IMG/VR virus record: IMGVR_UViG_3300022075_000004
Span: 1-26,851 of that record
Origin: a virus
Strand: one strand, 5' to 3'
DNA: 26,851 bases
The notes under the pieces are model-generated. The model saw nothing but the letters and a program-made list of their open reading frames with translations, was not told the DNA's origin and searched no databases. Numbering within the stretch: position 1 is the stretch's first letter; every line of letters starts with the position of its first letter. A program made the translations under genes and the position numbers. Positions 1-6,478 of the stretch are shown in pieces.

Positions 1-94
1 CTCTCCTAAGGCGCGAGAAGGGGGCGGGGGTCGATTTTATACCCCACATAGGGTAAATATACCACCCCTTATTTAAAATCGCGCTACGGGCGTT
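1..94. other. GC-rich cos-like segment with RBS of the next gene
   Basis: This stretch has no gene. It contains a G-run (AGAAGGGGGCGGGGGTCG, 15-32) that stands out sharply from the AT-rich surroundings, followed by short inverted G/C repeats such as ACCC/GGGT around 42-57. In cos-type S. thermophilus phages the HNH endonuclease gene lies next to cos and just before the small terminase gene, so this is the expected place for cos. On the minus strand the last bases read CCTTAGGAGAG, a good Shine-Dalgarno sequence for a gene starting just outside the window, probably terS. The exact cut sites cannot be read from sequence alone. Confidence 0.4.
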
Positions 95-604
95 TTAGAG
101 GGGTTTAACGACGTCCGCCTTTTTACGGGCTATTAAACCCGCCCACGCTGCCACGGAAAGTCGTAGGTCAGTGTTCTGTTTCGTTCTGTTTTGACCAGTA
201 CCATAGATTTCTTGTTCTAAAGTCCTCTTGGTGTTATCGCAGCTTCTACACGTTGCTACTACGTTTGAAACTTCAGTTCTAAGCTCTGGTGCTATCTCAA
301 CAGGTGTGACGTGGTCACCTATACGTGCATCAGGTGTGACTACGTCTAATGCTAAGCAGTACTGACACAGATAGTTGTCACGCTCTAGTGCTACCTTCCG
401 AATAGAAGACCACGTCCTTGACCGATAGAATGCATAGCGCTCTTTAGTCTCATCGTCTCGGTTCCTCACTCTCTTGTTGTATCTAGTGCGTGAGTATCTC
501 TGTCTCTCTTGTGCTTCCATACTCTTGTGTATAGTACAGTAGTGTGATGGTCTCTCTGTTAAGGAACGGCATCCATCTGCCTTGCAACGTCTTACCATTG
601 GCAT
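95..604 (-). CDS. HNH endonuclease, cos/terminase-associated
   Basis: Predicted HNH nuclease of 169 residues. The N-terminal part has a zinc-knuckle pattern (CKADGC ... HYCTIH). The central part has the HNH core: CQYC, then GDHVTP supplying the first His, then SNVVATCRSCDNTK supplying the Asn and the second CxxC pair. The frame is open upstream to 643, but the ATG at 604 (MPMVRRCK) follows GAGGAGGG at ideal spacing, so it was chosen. HNH proteins of this kind sit beside the terminase genes of many cos phages, where they are known to assist terminase cleavage at cos (HK97 gp74 type). It is the last gene before the cos-like segment. The function is inferred from fold and position; a free-standing homing-type nuclease is the alternative. 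Confidence 0.85.
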   Translation of the reverse strand: MPMVRRCKADGCRSLTERPSHYCTIHKSMEAQERQRYSRTRYNKRVRNRDDETKERYAFYRSRTWSSIRKVALERDNYLCQYCLALDVVTPDARIGDHVTPVEIAPELRTEVSNVVATCRSCDNTKRTLEQEIYGTGQNRTKQNTDLRLSVAAWAGLIARKKADVVKPL

Positions 605-705
605 TGGCTTCCCTCCTCTTTGAGTAAAATAAAAGAAGAACACTACTGTGTCCTTCTGATTCGATAATACTATATTACCATGCCTAAAATATTATGCCGT
701 ATTAA

Positions 706-1104
706 TTAATCTAGATATTTCTCAGCTTGTCTTAGTTTAACGTAGTACGTAGCTCTACTAATCCCTAACTTGTCACATATCTGCCAGATACCAAGTTGGT
801 CAATGTATACCATTTGAAGCAAAGACCTAGCATCTATATTCTCAATATTTGCTATCTGTCTACGAAACTCTAGCTTCTGTTTGATAGCTTCAGCTGTGAA
901 GCGTTCTAATTCTTCCTTAGCCGTTATAAGTTCCACATAAATATCATCTTTGCCCTTACGCTTTCCACCCTGAACAATGTCAGTATGCATTGAACCAGAT
1001 GTGACCTTAAGCGCTTGTGATTCCAGTCTCTTAATTTGCTCTATCTGACTGTCGATGTATCTATCAAGTGCTTTGATTCTTTGTAACCGCTCAACTGTTC
1101 TCAT
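706..1104 (-). CDS. Sigma-region-4-like transcription regulator (DUF1492/ArpU type)
   Basis: Protein of 132 residues: a long charged helical N-terminal half, then a C-terminal helix-turn-helix (IWQICDKLGISRATYYVKL) resembling sigma factor region 4. This architecture is typical of the DUF1492/ArpU/RinA-like proteins found at the end of the early or middle region of Gram-positive phages, where they are thought to switch on late transcription. Its place just before HNH and terminase fits that role. The frame extends to an ATG at 1125 that has no ribosome-binding site; the ATG at 1104 has AAGGAAAG upstream and is preferred. The family name is from memory; the HTH is directly visible. Confidence 0.75.
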   Translation of the reverse strand: MRTVERLQRIKALDRYIDSQIEQIKRLESQALKVTSGSMHTDIVQGGKRKGKDDIYVELITAKEELERFTAEAIKQKLEFRRQIANIENIDARSLLQMVYIDQLGIWQICDKLGISRATYYVKLRQAEKYLD

Positions 1105-1183
1105 AAATTGTCTTTCCTTTTTCATGGTATAATAATGTTGTCAAATAGTTCTCGGCAATCTTTGCCTTGGGCTTTTTTTTTAT
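1091..1183 (-). other. Cryptic 30-codon frame with strong RBS but no standard start
   Basis: A very strong Shine-Dalgarno (AAAGGAGGTGG) at about 1184-1195 precedes a frame that opens with ATA, then AAA AAA AAG, and continues for 30 codons (KKKPKAKIAENYLTTL...) to a TGA inside the start of the sigma-like gene. An in-frame TAA directly precedes the ATA, so no upstream ATG/GTG/TTG is available. It may be a small gene that has lost its start, a gene using a rare AUA start, or a leader whose RBS is only regulatory. A run of nine A's makes an indel possible. Confidence 0.3.
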
Positions 1184-1361
1184 TTACCACCTCCTTTATT
1201 TTAAATTCCTTGCTACCAGCAATGCAAGACTAGAGTAAAATTGGTTTCCTCGTTTCTATAAAATATTTACTGGGTTTGTGCATCGGTCTGTCAGCGATGC
1301 GAGTGTCGAAAAAAAGTTACCTAGTCACGACAGACTAACAGCTAGCGAGGGAGTCGAACCC
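1141..1361. other. Noncoding spacer with hairpins and a tRNA T-arm-like end
   Basis: About 220 bases without a conventional gene separate the 235-residue gene from the regulator. A 17-base perfect T-arm look-alike (GAGGG-TTCGACT-CCCTC on the minus strand) lies at 1347-1363 and overlaps the stop of the upstream gene. A GCATCG/CGATGC hairpin lies at about 1281-1302 and a short GGCAA/TTGCC hairpin near 1153-1166. No complete tRNA can be folded, because no matching acceptor strand is found at the right distance. Confidence 0.4.
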
Positions 1362-2069
1362 TCACAAGCCCATAGAAATCGCTTTATATAGCGCACGCTT
1401 GACACTTTCCTTTTCAAGACCTAAATCACCTTTAGTGCGATATTCTAAATAGATGCGATCAATTTCACTATCTAGGCTCTCAGGCCATTCATACTTATTA
1501 AATACATATTTAGCTATTTTGCCAAATAGCTCTCTAGATAGAAGACCTTCAAGTTGGATTACCTTGCGAGGTGTTAAATTGCCAATTCCTGAGTATACTG
1601 TACAGATTGCTGTGCGGATTGAATTAGCTTTATTATATGAACATCCTTTCACTTCCATGATATGTGACACGATGCGGTTTGGATGTGCTGCTCTTAACTC
1701 TTGGATTTCCTTGCGGTATTGTTGAAAAAGTTCCTCTGTAAGCCCTGCGTTAGTTTTATCAGCATCTCGTTTACAAGAGACACGTTTAGTAGAGTAGTTC
1801 TCTAATAGATACTCTTTCAAGTCATTAACTAGACCGTCTGTAAGATACTCGCTCATATCATCCAACGTGGTAGTTGACAGTTTCGAACGCTCTTTAACCA
1901 CGTTATCAAATCTTTGACAATATTTTCTAGCTTGCAATCTGTTGCACTGCTTTGTTTCCATCACGTACTTTGTTAATGTTCTATGGTGTTGCTCTTTCAA
2001 ATTTTTAAATTCAACCACGACCCTTGAATGTAATTCTTTGGTCAGTCCTGCGTACTCTACGTACTTCAT
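1362..2069 (-). CDS. Unknown protein made of two tandem homologous domains
   Basis: Protein of 235 residues that I do not recognise. The two halves are clearly related. Residues about 7-92 begin AGLTKELHSRVVVEFKNLKE and contain TLTKYVMETKQCNRLQARKY. Residues about 108-194 begin AGLTEELFQQYRKEIQELRA and contain RIVSHIMEVKGCSYNKANSI. Each half ends in an L(x)nEN/NKY segment, and an unrelated charged tail of about 40 residues follows. The AGLT start, the HxxME/T-K-x-C motif and the spacing are shared, so this is an internal duplication of an approximately 85-residue, mostly helical, basic domain. The RBS GAAAGGAAGAGG sits well before the ATG. Basic helical repeats suggest nucleic-acid binding, but that is only a guess. 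It lies between the MazG-like gene and the late regulator. Confidence 0.8.
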   Translation of the reverse strand: MKYVEYAGLTKELHSRVVVEFKNLKEQHHRTLTKYVMETKQCNRLQARKYCQRFDNVVKERSKLSTTTLDDMSEYLTDGLVNDLKEYLLENYSTKRVSCKRDADKTNAGLTEELFQQYRKEIQELRAAHPNRIVSHIMEVKGCSYNKANSIRTAICTVYSGIGNLTPRKVIQLEGLLSRELFGKIAKYVFNKYEWPESLDSEIDRIYLEYRTKGDLGLEKESVKRALYKAISMGL

Positions 2070-2135
2070 TGTCCTCTTCCTTTCAAATAGCTTGTAATAT
2101 ACACTGACATTGATAATTGTAGTAAGGCAATGGCT

Positions 2136-2456
2136 CTATAGGTCGTCCTCTTTAACAAACGTTCCATTTACCATCTTTCCCTTTCTATTCTTAATTTCCT
2201 CGTATGCAATACCAAGGCATTCAGTAACATCAAGGTCTAATTGATGTGCCAATACGATAATCGTCACTAGTGTGTCTCCAATTGCGTCTTTAAGTGCCAT
2301 TTGTGGGTCTGTGAATTTAGTCGGTTTCAAGAGTACATCCCTAATTTCACCGACTTCTTCCGTTACACGCATCCACTGTATCTTAGGGTCAGCTTGTTTT
2401 AAGTTGCGTTCGTCTGCCCACTCGTTAATCTTTGCTATCAGATCTATTTTTCGCAT
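2136..2456 (-). CDS. MazG-like nucleotide pyrophosphohydrolase
   Basis: Protein of 106 residues with the signature of the all-alpha NTP pyrophosphatase (MazG) superfamily: an EEVGEI segment (EExxE metal-binding helix) near residue 33 and KDAIGDTLV (second acidic helix, ExxD type) near residue 56, followed by a hydrophobic helix LVTIIVLAHQL. Such enzymes hydrolyse (d)NTPs to monophosphates and pyrophosphate. In phages they are thought to clean up the nucleotide pool or lower host alarmone signalling. The ATG at 2456 has AGAGGTG upstream. It follows the DUF1642-type gene after a 24-base gap and belongs to the same leftward early operon. The fold assignment is good; substrate is unknown. Confidence 0.85.
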   Translation of the reverse strand: MRKIDLIAKINEWADERNLKQADPKIQWMRVTEEVGEIRDVLLKPTKFTDPQMALKDAIGDTLVTIIVLAHQLDLDVTECLGIAYEEIKNRKGKMVNGTFVKEDDL

Positions 2457-2480
2457 ATTACACCTCTTCCACTTCCACAG

Positions 2481-2816
2481 TCAAATACCATATCGTTTTT
2501 CTTTCACCTCATACCCAAACAGGTGCATGTTGATGAGTGTTTTGATAGCTCCATTCTCATAAGTCCAAGCTTTGAATTCGTCCTTCATAAAACCATCAAC
2601 AATAGATAGCCAATCTTTAAAATATTTTACTTCGACTCTGTTATTAAAATATACAACGTTATTAAAATATACAACATCATGGATACATTGAAATAGGTAT
2701 TCTTCAAAGTTATCTTTATGTTTCTCATACCAATCAGCCACATATTGTGGCACTACAGGTTTAGGAATTAAGTCCTCAGCTGCAATCTTCTTAACTGCTT
2801 CATCTCTAGTAATCAT
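2481..2816 (-). CDS. DUF1642-type phage protein
   Basis: Protein of 111 residues. The stretch PKPVVPQYVADWYEKHKDNF near the N-terminus and the C-terminal TLINMHLFGYEVKEKRY are typical of the DUF1642 proteins that are common in streptococcal and lactococcal phages; their function is unknown. The ATG at 2816 follows AAAGGAG at good spacing. An 18-base perfect tandem duplication near the middle repeats the residues VVYFNN twice (see repeat). It appears to be part of the distal early operon, after the origin and small-gene cluster. The family call is from pattern memory. Confidence 0.8.
   Translation of the reverse strand: MITRDEAVKKIAAEDLIPKPVVPQYVADWYEKHKDNFEEYLFQCIHDVVYFNNVVYFNNRVEVKYFKDWLSIVDGFMKDEFKAWTYENGAIKTLINMHLFGYEVKEKRYGI
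2641..2676. repeat. 18-bp in-frame tandem duplication inside DUF1642-type gene
   Basis: Two adjacent copies of ttattaaaatatacaac plus one differing base (g then a). The duplication is in frame and adds six residues (VVYFNN) to the protein. The near-identity of the copies points to a recent slippage event. Confidence 0.9.
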
Positions 2817-2997
2817 CGTTTATTCTCCTTTAAGTTTTAATGGCACCCACACTTTTAAATTGATTACAGACGATTTAACGTTCTGGTTCGAGATATATGG
2901 ATGCCCCTAATTCTCAATTTAAGGGGGTATAGTGCGTTTTTAATGGTACTCTAGTCTATTTATACTACCTAGCAAAACACACGCCTTAAAATCGATT
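2817..2997. other. Intergenic spacer with hairpin
   Basis: No gene was found in this 181-base spacer. It contains an imperfect hairpin at 2904-2926 (CCCCT-AATT-loop-AATT-TA-AGGGG). Its far end carries CGATTTTAA, also seen beside the HNH gene end at 95. It has no clear U-tract, so I do not call it a terminator. Confidence 0.4.
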
Positions 2998-3165
2998 TTA
3001 GAGGGGTTTTTTAGCCACCTCAACCATTTCCACTTTATATAATTTTAAATTTCTATATTTAACACCTCGTAGATGATGCACTCTCTTGATAGCTTCATCC
3101 TTGCTATCATAAATTTCTACATCATCTTCCATGTGATCAAAATATGTTATTACTTTATACTTCAT
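2998..3165 (-). CDS. Small hypothetical protein, 55 residues
   Basis: Short ORF starting MKYKVITYFDHMEDDVEIYD and ending VEVAKKPL. The ATG at 3165 has GGAGGAAG upstream, and the gene overlaps the end of the 77-residue gene by 11 bases, both signs of a real operon member. The composition is mixed charged with alternating hydrophobics (KLYKVEMVEV), like a small alpha/beta protein. I do not recognise the family. Its last codons and stop (AAACCCCTCTAAAA) are identical to those of the HNH gene at 95. Confidence 0.65.
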   Translation of the reverse strand: MKYKVITYFDHMEDDVEIYDSKDEAIKRVHHLRGVKYRNLKLYKVEMVEVAKKPL

Positions 3166-3388
3166 CTTCTACTTCCTCCGACTCATAGTAATCAATCTTT
3201 GCGAAATTCTTAGGGCTGATAGTTATTATTCTTTTTTTTGGTTCAATCTGCTGTAGCTGAAGATAATCCATATTCCCTTCCTCAATCCATTTCAGTATGT
3301 CCAAGATACGTTTATAGTCTTCTTCCACCTTGATAGTTTCATCCATGTATGGATTTTGAAGTCTAATAATTGTCATACTCCTTTGCAT
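3155..3388 (-). CDS. Hypothetical protein, 77 residues
   Basis: Unrecognised small acidic-tailed protein (IRLQNPYMDETIKVEEDYKR ... YYESEEVEDEV). The ATG at 3388 has GGAAGGATG about ten bases upstream. The ATG four codons later (MTIIRLQ) has AAGGAG only one base away, too close to serve it, although the start MTII cannot be excluded. It overlaps the preceding gene by 16 bases and the following 55-residue gene by 11, consistent with translational coupling in the early operon. Confidence 0.6.
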   Translation of the reverse strand: MQRSMTIIRLQNPYMDETIKVEEDYKRILDILKWIEEGNMDYLQLQQIEPKKRIITISPKNFAKIDYYESEEVEDEV

Positions 3389-3621
3389 AATACCATCATC
3401 CTTCCTAATAATTCATCATCTGGTAACTGTTCAAGTGTCAGTATGCGATTGAGTTTATTATCACTAATTCCTAGTTTAATTGCCACCGCACCTTTCTTTT
3501 GATGGGTAGCATAAAACCAATGATTGAAATATTCTACACGCTCTAACAAAGTTATATGCTCTTCATATGGTCTTGGTGCATATTTAATGCCAGCCATATG
3601 GTCATTCCACCGTTTTACCAT
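3373..3621 (-). CDS. Hypothetical protein, 82 residues, HTH-like
   Basis: Small protein with WNDHMAGIKYAPRPYEEHITLL at the start and a later segment KKGAVAIKLGISDNKLNRIL that could be a helix-turn-helix. The ATG at 3621 is preceded by GAGG at 7-base spacing and overlaps the end of the VRR-NUC gene by 20 bases. An internal ATG at 3597 (MAGIKYAP) is an alternative start, and a TTG at 3624 is less likely. The family is not recognised and no function is assigned. Its place directly after a nuclease gene is the only context. Confidence 0.6.
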   Translation of the reverse strand: MVKRWNDHMAGIKYAPRPYEEHITLLERVEYFNHWFYATHQKKGAVAIKLGISDNKLNRILTLEQLPDDELLGRMMVLCKGV

Positions 3622-3925
3622 CAACTATCCTCATTGCATCCTTAACGCTTCTTGCCACTCCTACGAGTGCTCCTCGTTTTTTCATGGCATCCATAAATTT
3701 CTTTTGGTCGTCTCTCACACGACCTTTTTCATTTTTTACTTCGATGAAAAATATCTGTCCATCTGGTCTAAATCCAAACAAGTCACAGAAACCTTTTGGT
3801 GCTCCAGTATCAAACCAACGTCCATCAGCCATTCTGACTTTTCCAACGTTAATTCTAAATACCATGTAGCCAGCTTTTGATAGTTCTACTCGAATTTGAT
3901 TTTGAATTAGTGATTCTGTGGTCAT
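3602..3925 (-). CDS. VRR-NUC domain nuclease
   Basis: Protein of 107 residues that looks like a stand-alone VRR-NUC domain of the PD-(D/E)xK fold: ES..QNQIRVELSKAGYMVFRIN (first helix with catalytic E/Q and strand), then GAPKGFCDLFGFRPDG (catalytic Asp), then IFFIEVKNEKGRV (E-x-K), then DDQKKFMDAMKKRGA. Such proteins are common next to SF3 helicase/primase genes in phages and are thought to act as Holliday-junction or structure-specific nucleases in replication or recombination. It starts at the ATG at 3925 with AGGAG upstream. It is the first gene after the putative origin and opens the distal early cluster. Confidence 0.85.
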   Translation of the reverse strand: MTTESLIQNQIRVELSKAGYMVFRINVGKVRMADGRWFDTGAPKGFCDLFGFRPDGQIFFIEVKNEKGRVRDDQKKFMDAMKKRGALVGVARSVKDAMRIVDGKTVE

Positions 3926-4180
3926 ATATCTCCTAATAGTTATTCGGTTAATTGCCTAGTTATCACGTAAATAACCACTACAAACCCTTATATATCAAGG
4001 TTTCTGGCCACTTTAGTTATTTAGTTACACGTTTTTTTGATGGCTCTCTCTATATATATATATTTATTTATTTATTTATTTATAAATATATATATATATA
4101 GTAACTAAATAACTAAAGCAACCGAAAACCCTTATGTATCAAGGTGTTTGACGGTTACATGTTGCGATAACATATAGTTA
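3926..4180. other. Putative phage replication origin (repeat-dense, AT-rich)
   Basis: Noncoding segment directly downstream of the SF3 helicase/primase gene. It shows a perfect 18-bp inverted repeat (ctttagttatttagttac at 4011-4028 and its complement at 4101-4118) flanking an AT dinucleotide and TTTA repeat tract (about 4049-4100). It also has two copies of a near-palindrome CCCTTAT(A/G)TATCAAGGT (3985-4001 and 4129-4145), and a third nested inverted repeat cggttac/gtaaccg (4152-4158 and 4185-4191). Many AGTTA(C/T)T iteron-like words occur. In Sfi21 the noncoding segment after orf504 is reported to behave as a replication origin and to confer phage resistance on a plasmid. By position and structure this is the same element. 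Confidence 0.75.
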
Positions 4181-5683
4181 CTAAGTAACCGTAATTACTA
4201 CGGCTGTTTTCTTCGCCTCGTTTTCGTCCCAATTAAAATTGAAATCATGCCAATAATCTGGCTTATCTTTAGTTGGATTGAAAAAATCAAGAGGTTTTTG
4301 TCTATCTTTAATCCAACCAACTGGTAAATTCTGTGCTAACTCTTTTTCAAAGTTAGATTTTTTAGGTATAGTATGATTTCCCTCATGACACCATGAGCGG
4401 TATACATCCCACAAGAACCTAACTGGAATTCGAGTGGAAACGACATCTGACAAGTATTCATTAAGGAATTTATAAACTGTGTTATTTTCTTCCTTGAATT
4501 CTTGCATACGTTCTTGTGTCGCTTTTGGTTCACTGAATTTATCGAAATCTAAATTAATAGCTTTCCAAAGAACATATTCCAAAACTTCTTTACGATTGAT
4601 GTAATCATCCTTAATTGCCCAATTGTCATCATTGATGCCAAATGTTTTCTTGAATGGGATAATCACGATACGTCGATATGTCCCGTTTGACTTATTCTTA
4701 AACACTGGCATAGCGTTGGTAGACTGGATAACCGTTTTCTTAAATTGCGCTAAGTAGGGGTTTTCTCCTTTTTTCTCAATTGAAACTGGTTCACCAGTAA
4801 CGACTGAGTTAAAATTGGAAGATTCATCCACATAGATGCCAGCTTGGACATCATCCCCAATGATGACCGTCTTACCTTCGATAATGGCAAGACCGAAACG
4901 CTCTGAAAATTGGTTAAGTTTCAAGGGAGCTACGTTTTTTAATCCAACAAGATTGCTAATTAACTGTTGAAACGTACCTTTACCGTCATTACCGTTACCG
5001 ACCAACCAAATCGATTTTCGATAAGAATGGTTACCATTAAGTGACGCTGCAATCACTTGCCATAGTAATTCTACAAGCTCACTGTCGCCACTCATGAGAT
5101 CTAACAACCAACTATCGACATCCCAACCATTAATAATTGGTTTAGGGGCATTCTCGACCAGTTCTGTTTCAATGGTACTAAAATTAATAAACTTATGGTC
5201 AAACGATAGCAGCTTCTTCTTTCGCTTATCGTAGATGCCATTTTTAACGAGAATAAAACGCCTTACATCTCGATATTCTGGTTCAAAATCCATATACATG
5301 TTATTATATTCATATTCCCTGCTCATGTTTGATAGCAAGAATAGAACATTTCGGCATTTTGTTTCATTGAATGTAGGTTCTAAGATATAGATAAGCTGGT
5401 AGGCATATCTGTAATCTTTTTGGTAGTATCCCCGCTCTGGGTCATATATAGCTACTTTCCCATTTTCGATGGTGATAACATGAGTGTATTTATTTAAACC
5501 TTTAGCTACTGCTAATTCTGGCAATGCCTTTGGTTCTTTGCTATCTGGATTTTCTTCCTTAAATTTTTCAAACCAGTCGTTTCGATAGGCTTTAAGCTTA
5601 TTCTTAATTCCCTCTTTGCTGCTAGGTTTCCCAGGCGAGAGAGTAAATTGTTCTCTGTAATAATCGAAATCAATCGTTGTCAA
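4181..5683 (-). CDS. SF3 helicase/primase (phage/plasmid primase, P4 family)
   Basis: Protein of 500 residues. The C-terminal half holds an SF3 helicase module: Walker A GNGNDGKGTF (about residue 230), Walker B IIGDDVQ (about 275), sensor-like QSTNAMPVF, and the RRIVIIPFKKTF motif of D5/P4-type primases. The N-terminal part resembles the D5_N-type region. It probably unwinds DNA at the adjacent origin. The frame reaches TTG at 5689, but AAGGAGG would then sit only one base before the start. The TTG at 5683 (giving MTTIDFDYY) has GGAGG at 7-base spacing and was chosen; no ATG lies nearby. The gene overlaps the prim-pol gene by 14 bases. It corresponds to Sfi21 orf504. Confidence 0.9.
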   Translation of the reverse strand: MTTIDFDYYREQFTLSPGKPSSKEGIKNKLKAYRNDWFEKFKEENPDSKEPKALPELAVAKGLNKYTHVITIENGKVAIYDPERGYYQKDYRYAYQLIYILEPTFNETKCRNVLFLLSNMSREYEYNNMYMDFEPEYRDVRRFILVKNGIYDKRKKKLLSFDHKFINFSTIETELVENAPKPIINGWDVDSWLLDLMSGDSELVELLWQVIAASLNGNHSYRKSIWLVGNGNDGKGTFQQLISNLVGLKNVAPLKLNQFSERFGLAIIEGKTVIIGDDVQAGIYVDESSNFNSVVTGEPVSIEKKGENPYLAQFKKTVIQSTNAMPVFKNKSNGTYRRIVIIPFKKTFGINDDNWAIKDDYINRKEVLEYVLWKAINLDFDKFSEPKATQERMQEFKEENNTVYKFLNEYLSDVVSTRIPVRFLWDVYRSWCHEGNHTIPKKSNFEKELAQNLPVGWIKDRQKPLDFFNPTKDKPDYWHDFNFNWDENEAKKTAVVITVT

Positions 5684-6476
5684 GTCCAATCCTCCTTATT
5701 TCTTTGTTTAACATGCTCTTAAATGTCCTTTCAAATTCCTTATTGCCCAAAGGCTCTTGGGTGTTGCTGTTTGCCATCTTTGCAAGATGATAAGTGATTT
5801 CTGGGTCAACGCCTCTAAGTAGTAGTCCACCGACAAACTCGGCAAGTGCATTGTTTCGTCCGCCTTTGTCTCCAAAACCTAGTAAGATGCTCTCGAATAA
5901 CTTTGTGGTTTTTGTACTTCTAACACTGTCACTAGCAAACGATGAGACTTCATAGTTTGGTTTCATTTTCTGCAATACTTTTATCAACGCAAGAGGTGCT
6001 TCTGTTATGCTTCCATCTTTTGGCGAATGCACTGTATCCCATTCATAGTATCCTTTGGAATTATTGGACGGTGGAACTAATATATAGTTATTAACGTGTG
6101 CCTTGATATCTACTCCCTCAATCATCCCAATATTTTGCGATATAGGATGGTTGGGGTCTTTTTTTAAGTAGATATGTCTCCCACCGCTTGGGGTTATAGC
6201 TTGCAAGGTTTTGGGTATGAGTCTTGCATGTTCCCAATTTCTTAAATTAGTTAAACCGTCAACATCGCCATGCATGTCCACGTCAATGACAAAGAATGTA
6301 TCGGTTTTAAGTGCAATGTTAGCATCTGGATTATCTCGCCACACCCTCCGAATGTCGTTTTCAGTCATTGGTGGTTTGTCAGCGAAAGAAATAAGAGGGG
6401 TTTTGCCATTTTTTGAAATAGGGATAACAGAATAGCCCATGCGTTGATAGTTGATTGCGTAATCAACCATCTTCAT
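5670..6476 (-). CDS. Bifunctional DNA primase-polymerase (prim-pol) domain protein
   Basis: Protein of 268 residues with an archaeo-eukaryotic primase-type N-terminal domain: YAINYQRMGYSVIPISKNGKTP, then the metal-binding FFVIDVDMHGD (D65, D67), then TPSGGRHIYLK, which supplies the catalytic His-containing motif. A helical C-terminal domain follows. It synthesises primers for phage replication together with the SF3 helicase encoded next to it. The start is ATG at 6476, with a second possible ATG two codons later; the RBS is weak, which suggests coupling to the preceding gene, whose stop is only 2 bases away. It corresponds to Sfi21 orf271. Confidence 0.9.
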   Translation of the reverse strand: MKMVDYAINYQRMGYSVIPISKNGKTPLISFADKPPMTENDIRRVWRDNPDANIALKTDTFFVIDVDMHGDVDGLTNLRNWEHARLIPKTLQAITPSGGRHIYLKKDPNHPISQNIGMIEGVDIKAHVNNYILVPPSNNSKGYYEWDTVHSPKDGSITEAPLALIKVLQKMKPNYEVSSFASDSVRSTKTTKLFESILLGFGDKGGRNNALAEFVGGLLLRGVDPEITYHLAKMANSNTQEPLGNKEFERTFKSMLNKEIRRIGLDND

Positions 6477-6478
6477 AA

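Noticed and set aside
92-106. GTTTTAGAG at the end of the HNH gene looks like the start of a type II-A CRISPR repeat
   Set aside because: Only nine bases match, the rest of the repeat is absent, and the sequence is explained by the Lys-Pro-Leu-stop gene end.
1322-1400. Complete tRNA gene around the T-arm-like sequence
   Set aside because: No 7-bp acceptor partner, D-arm or proper anticodon arm is found at the required distances.
4049-4100. AT/TTTA repeat tract as simple sequence noise
   Set aside because: It is framed by a perfect 18-bp inverted repeat and other symmetric elements, so it is treated as part of the origin.
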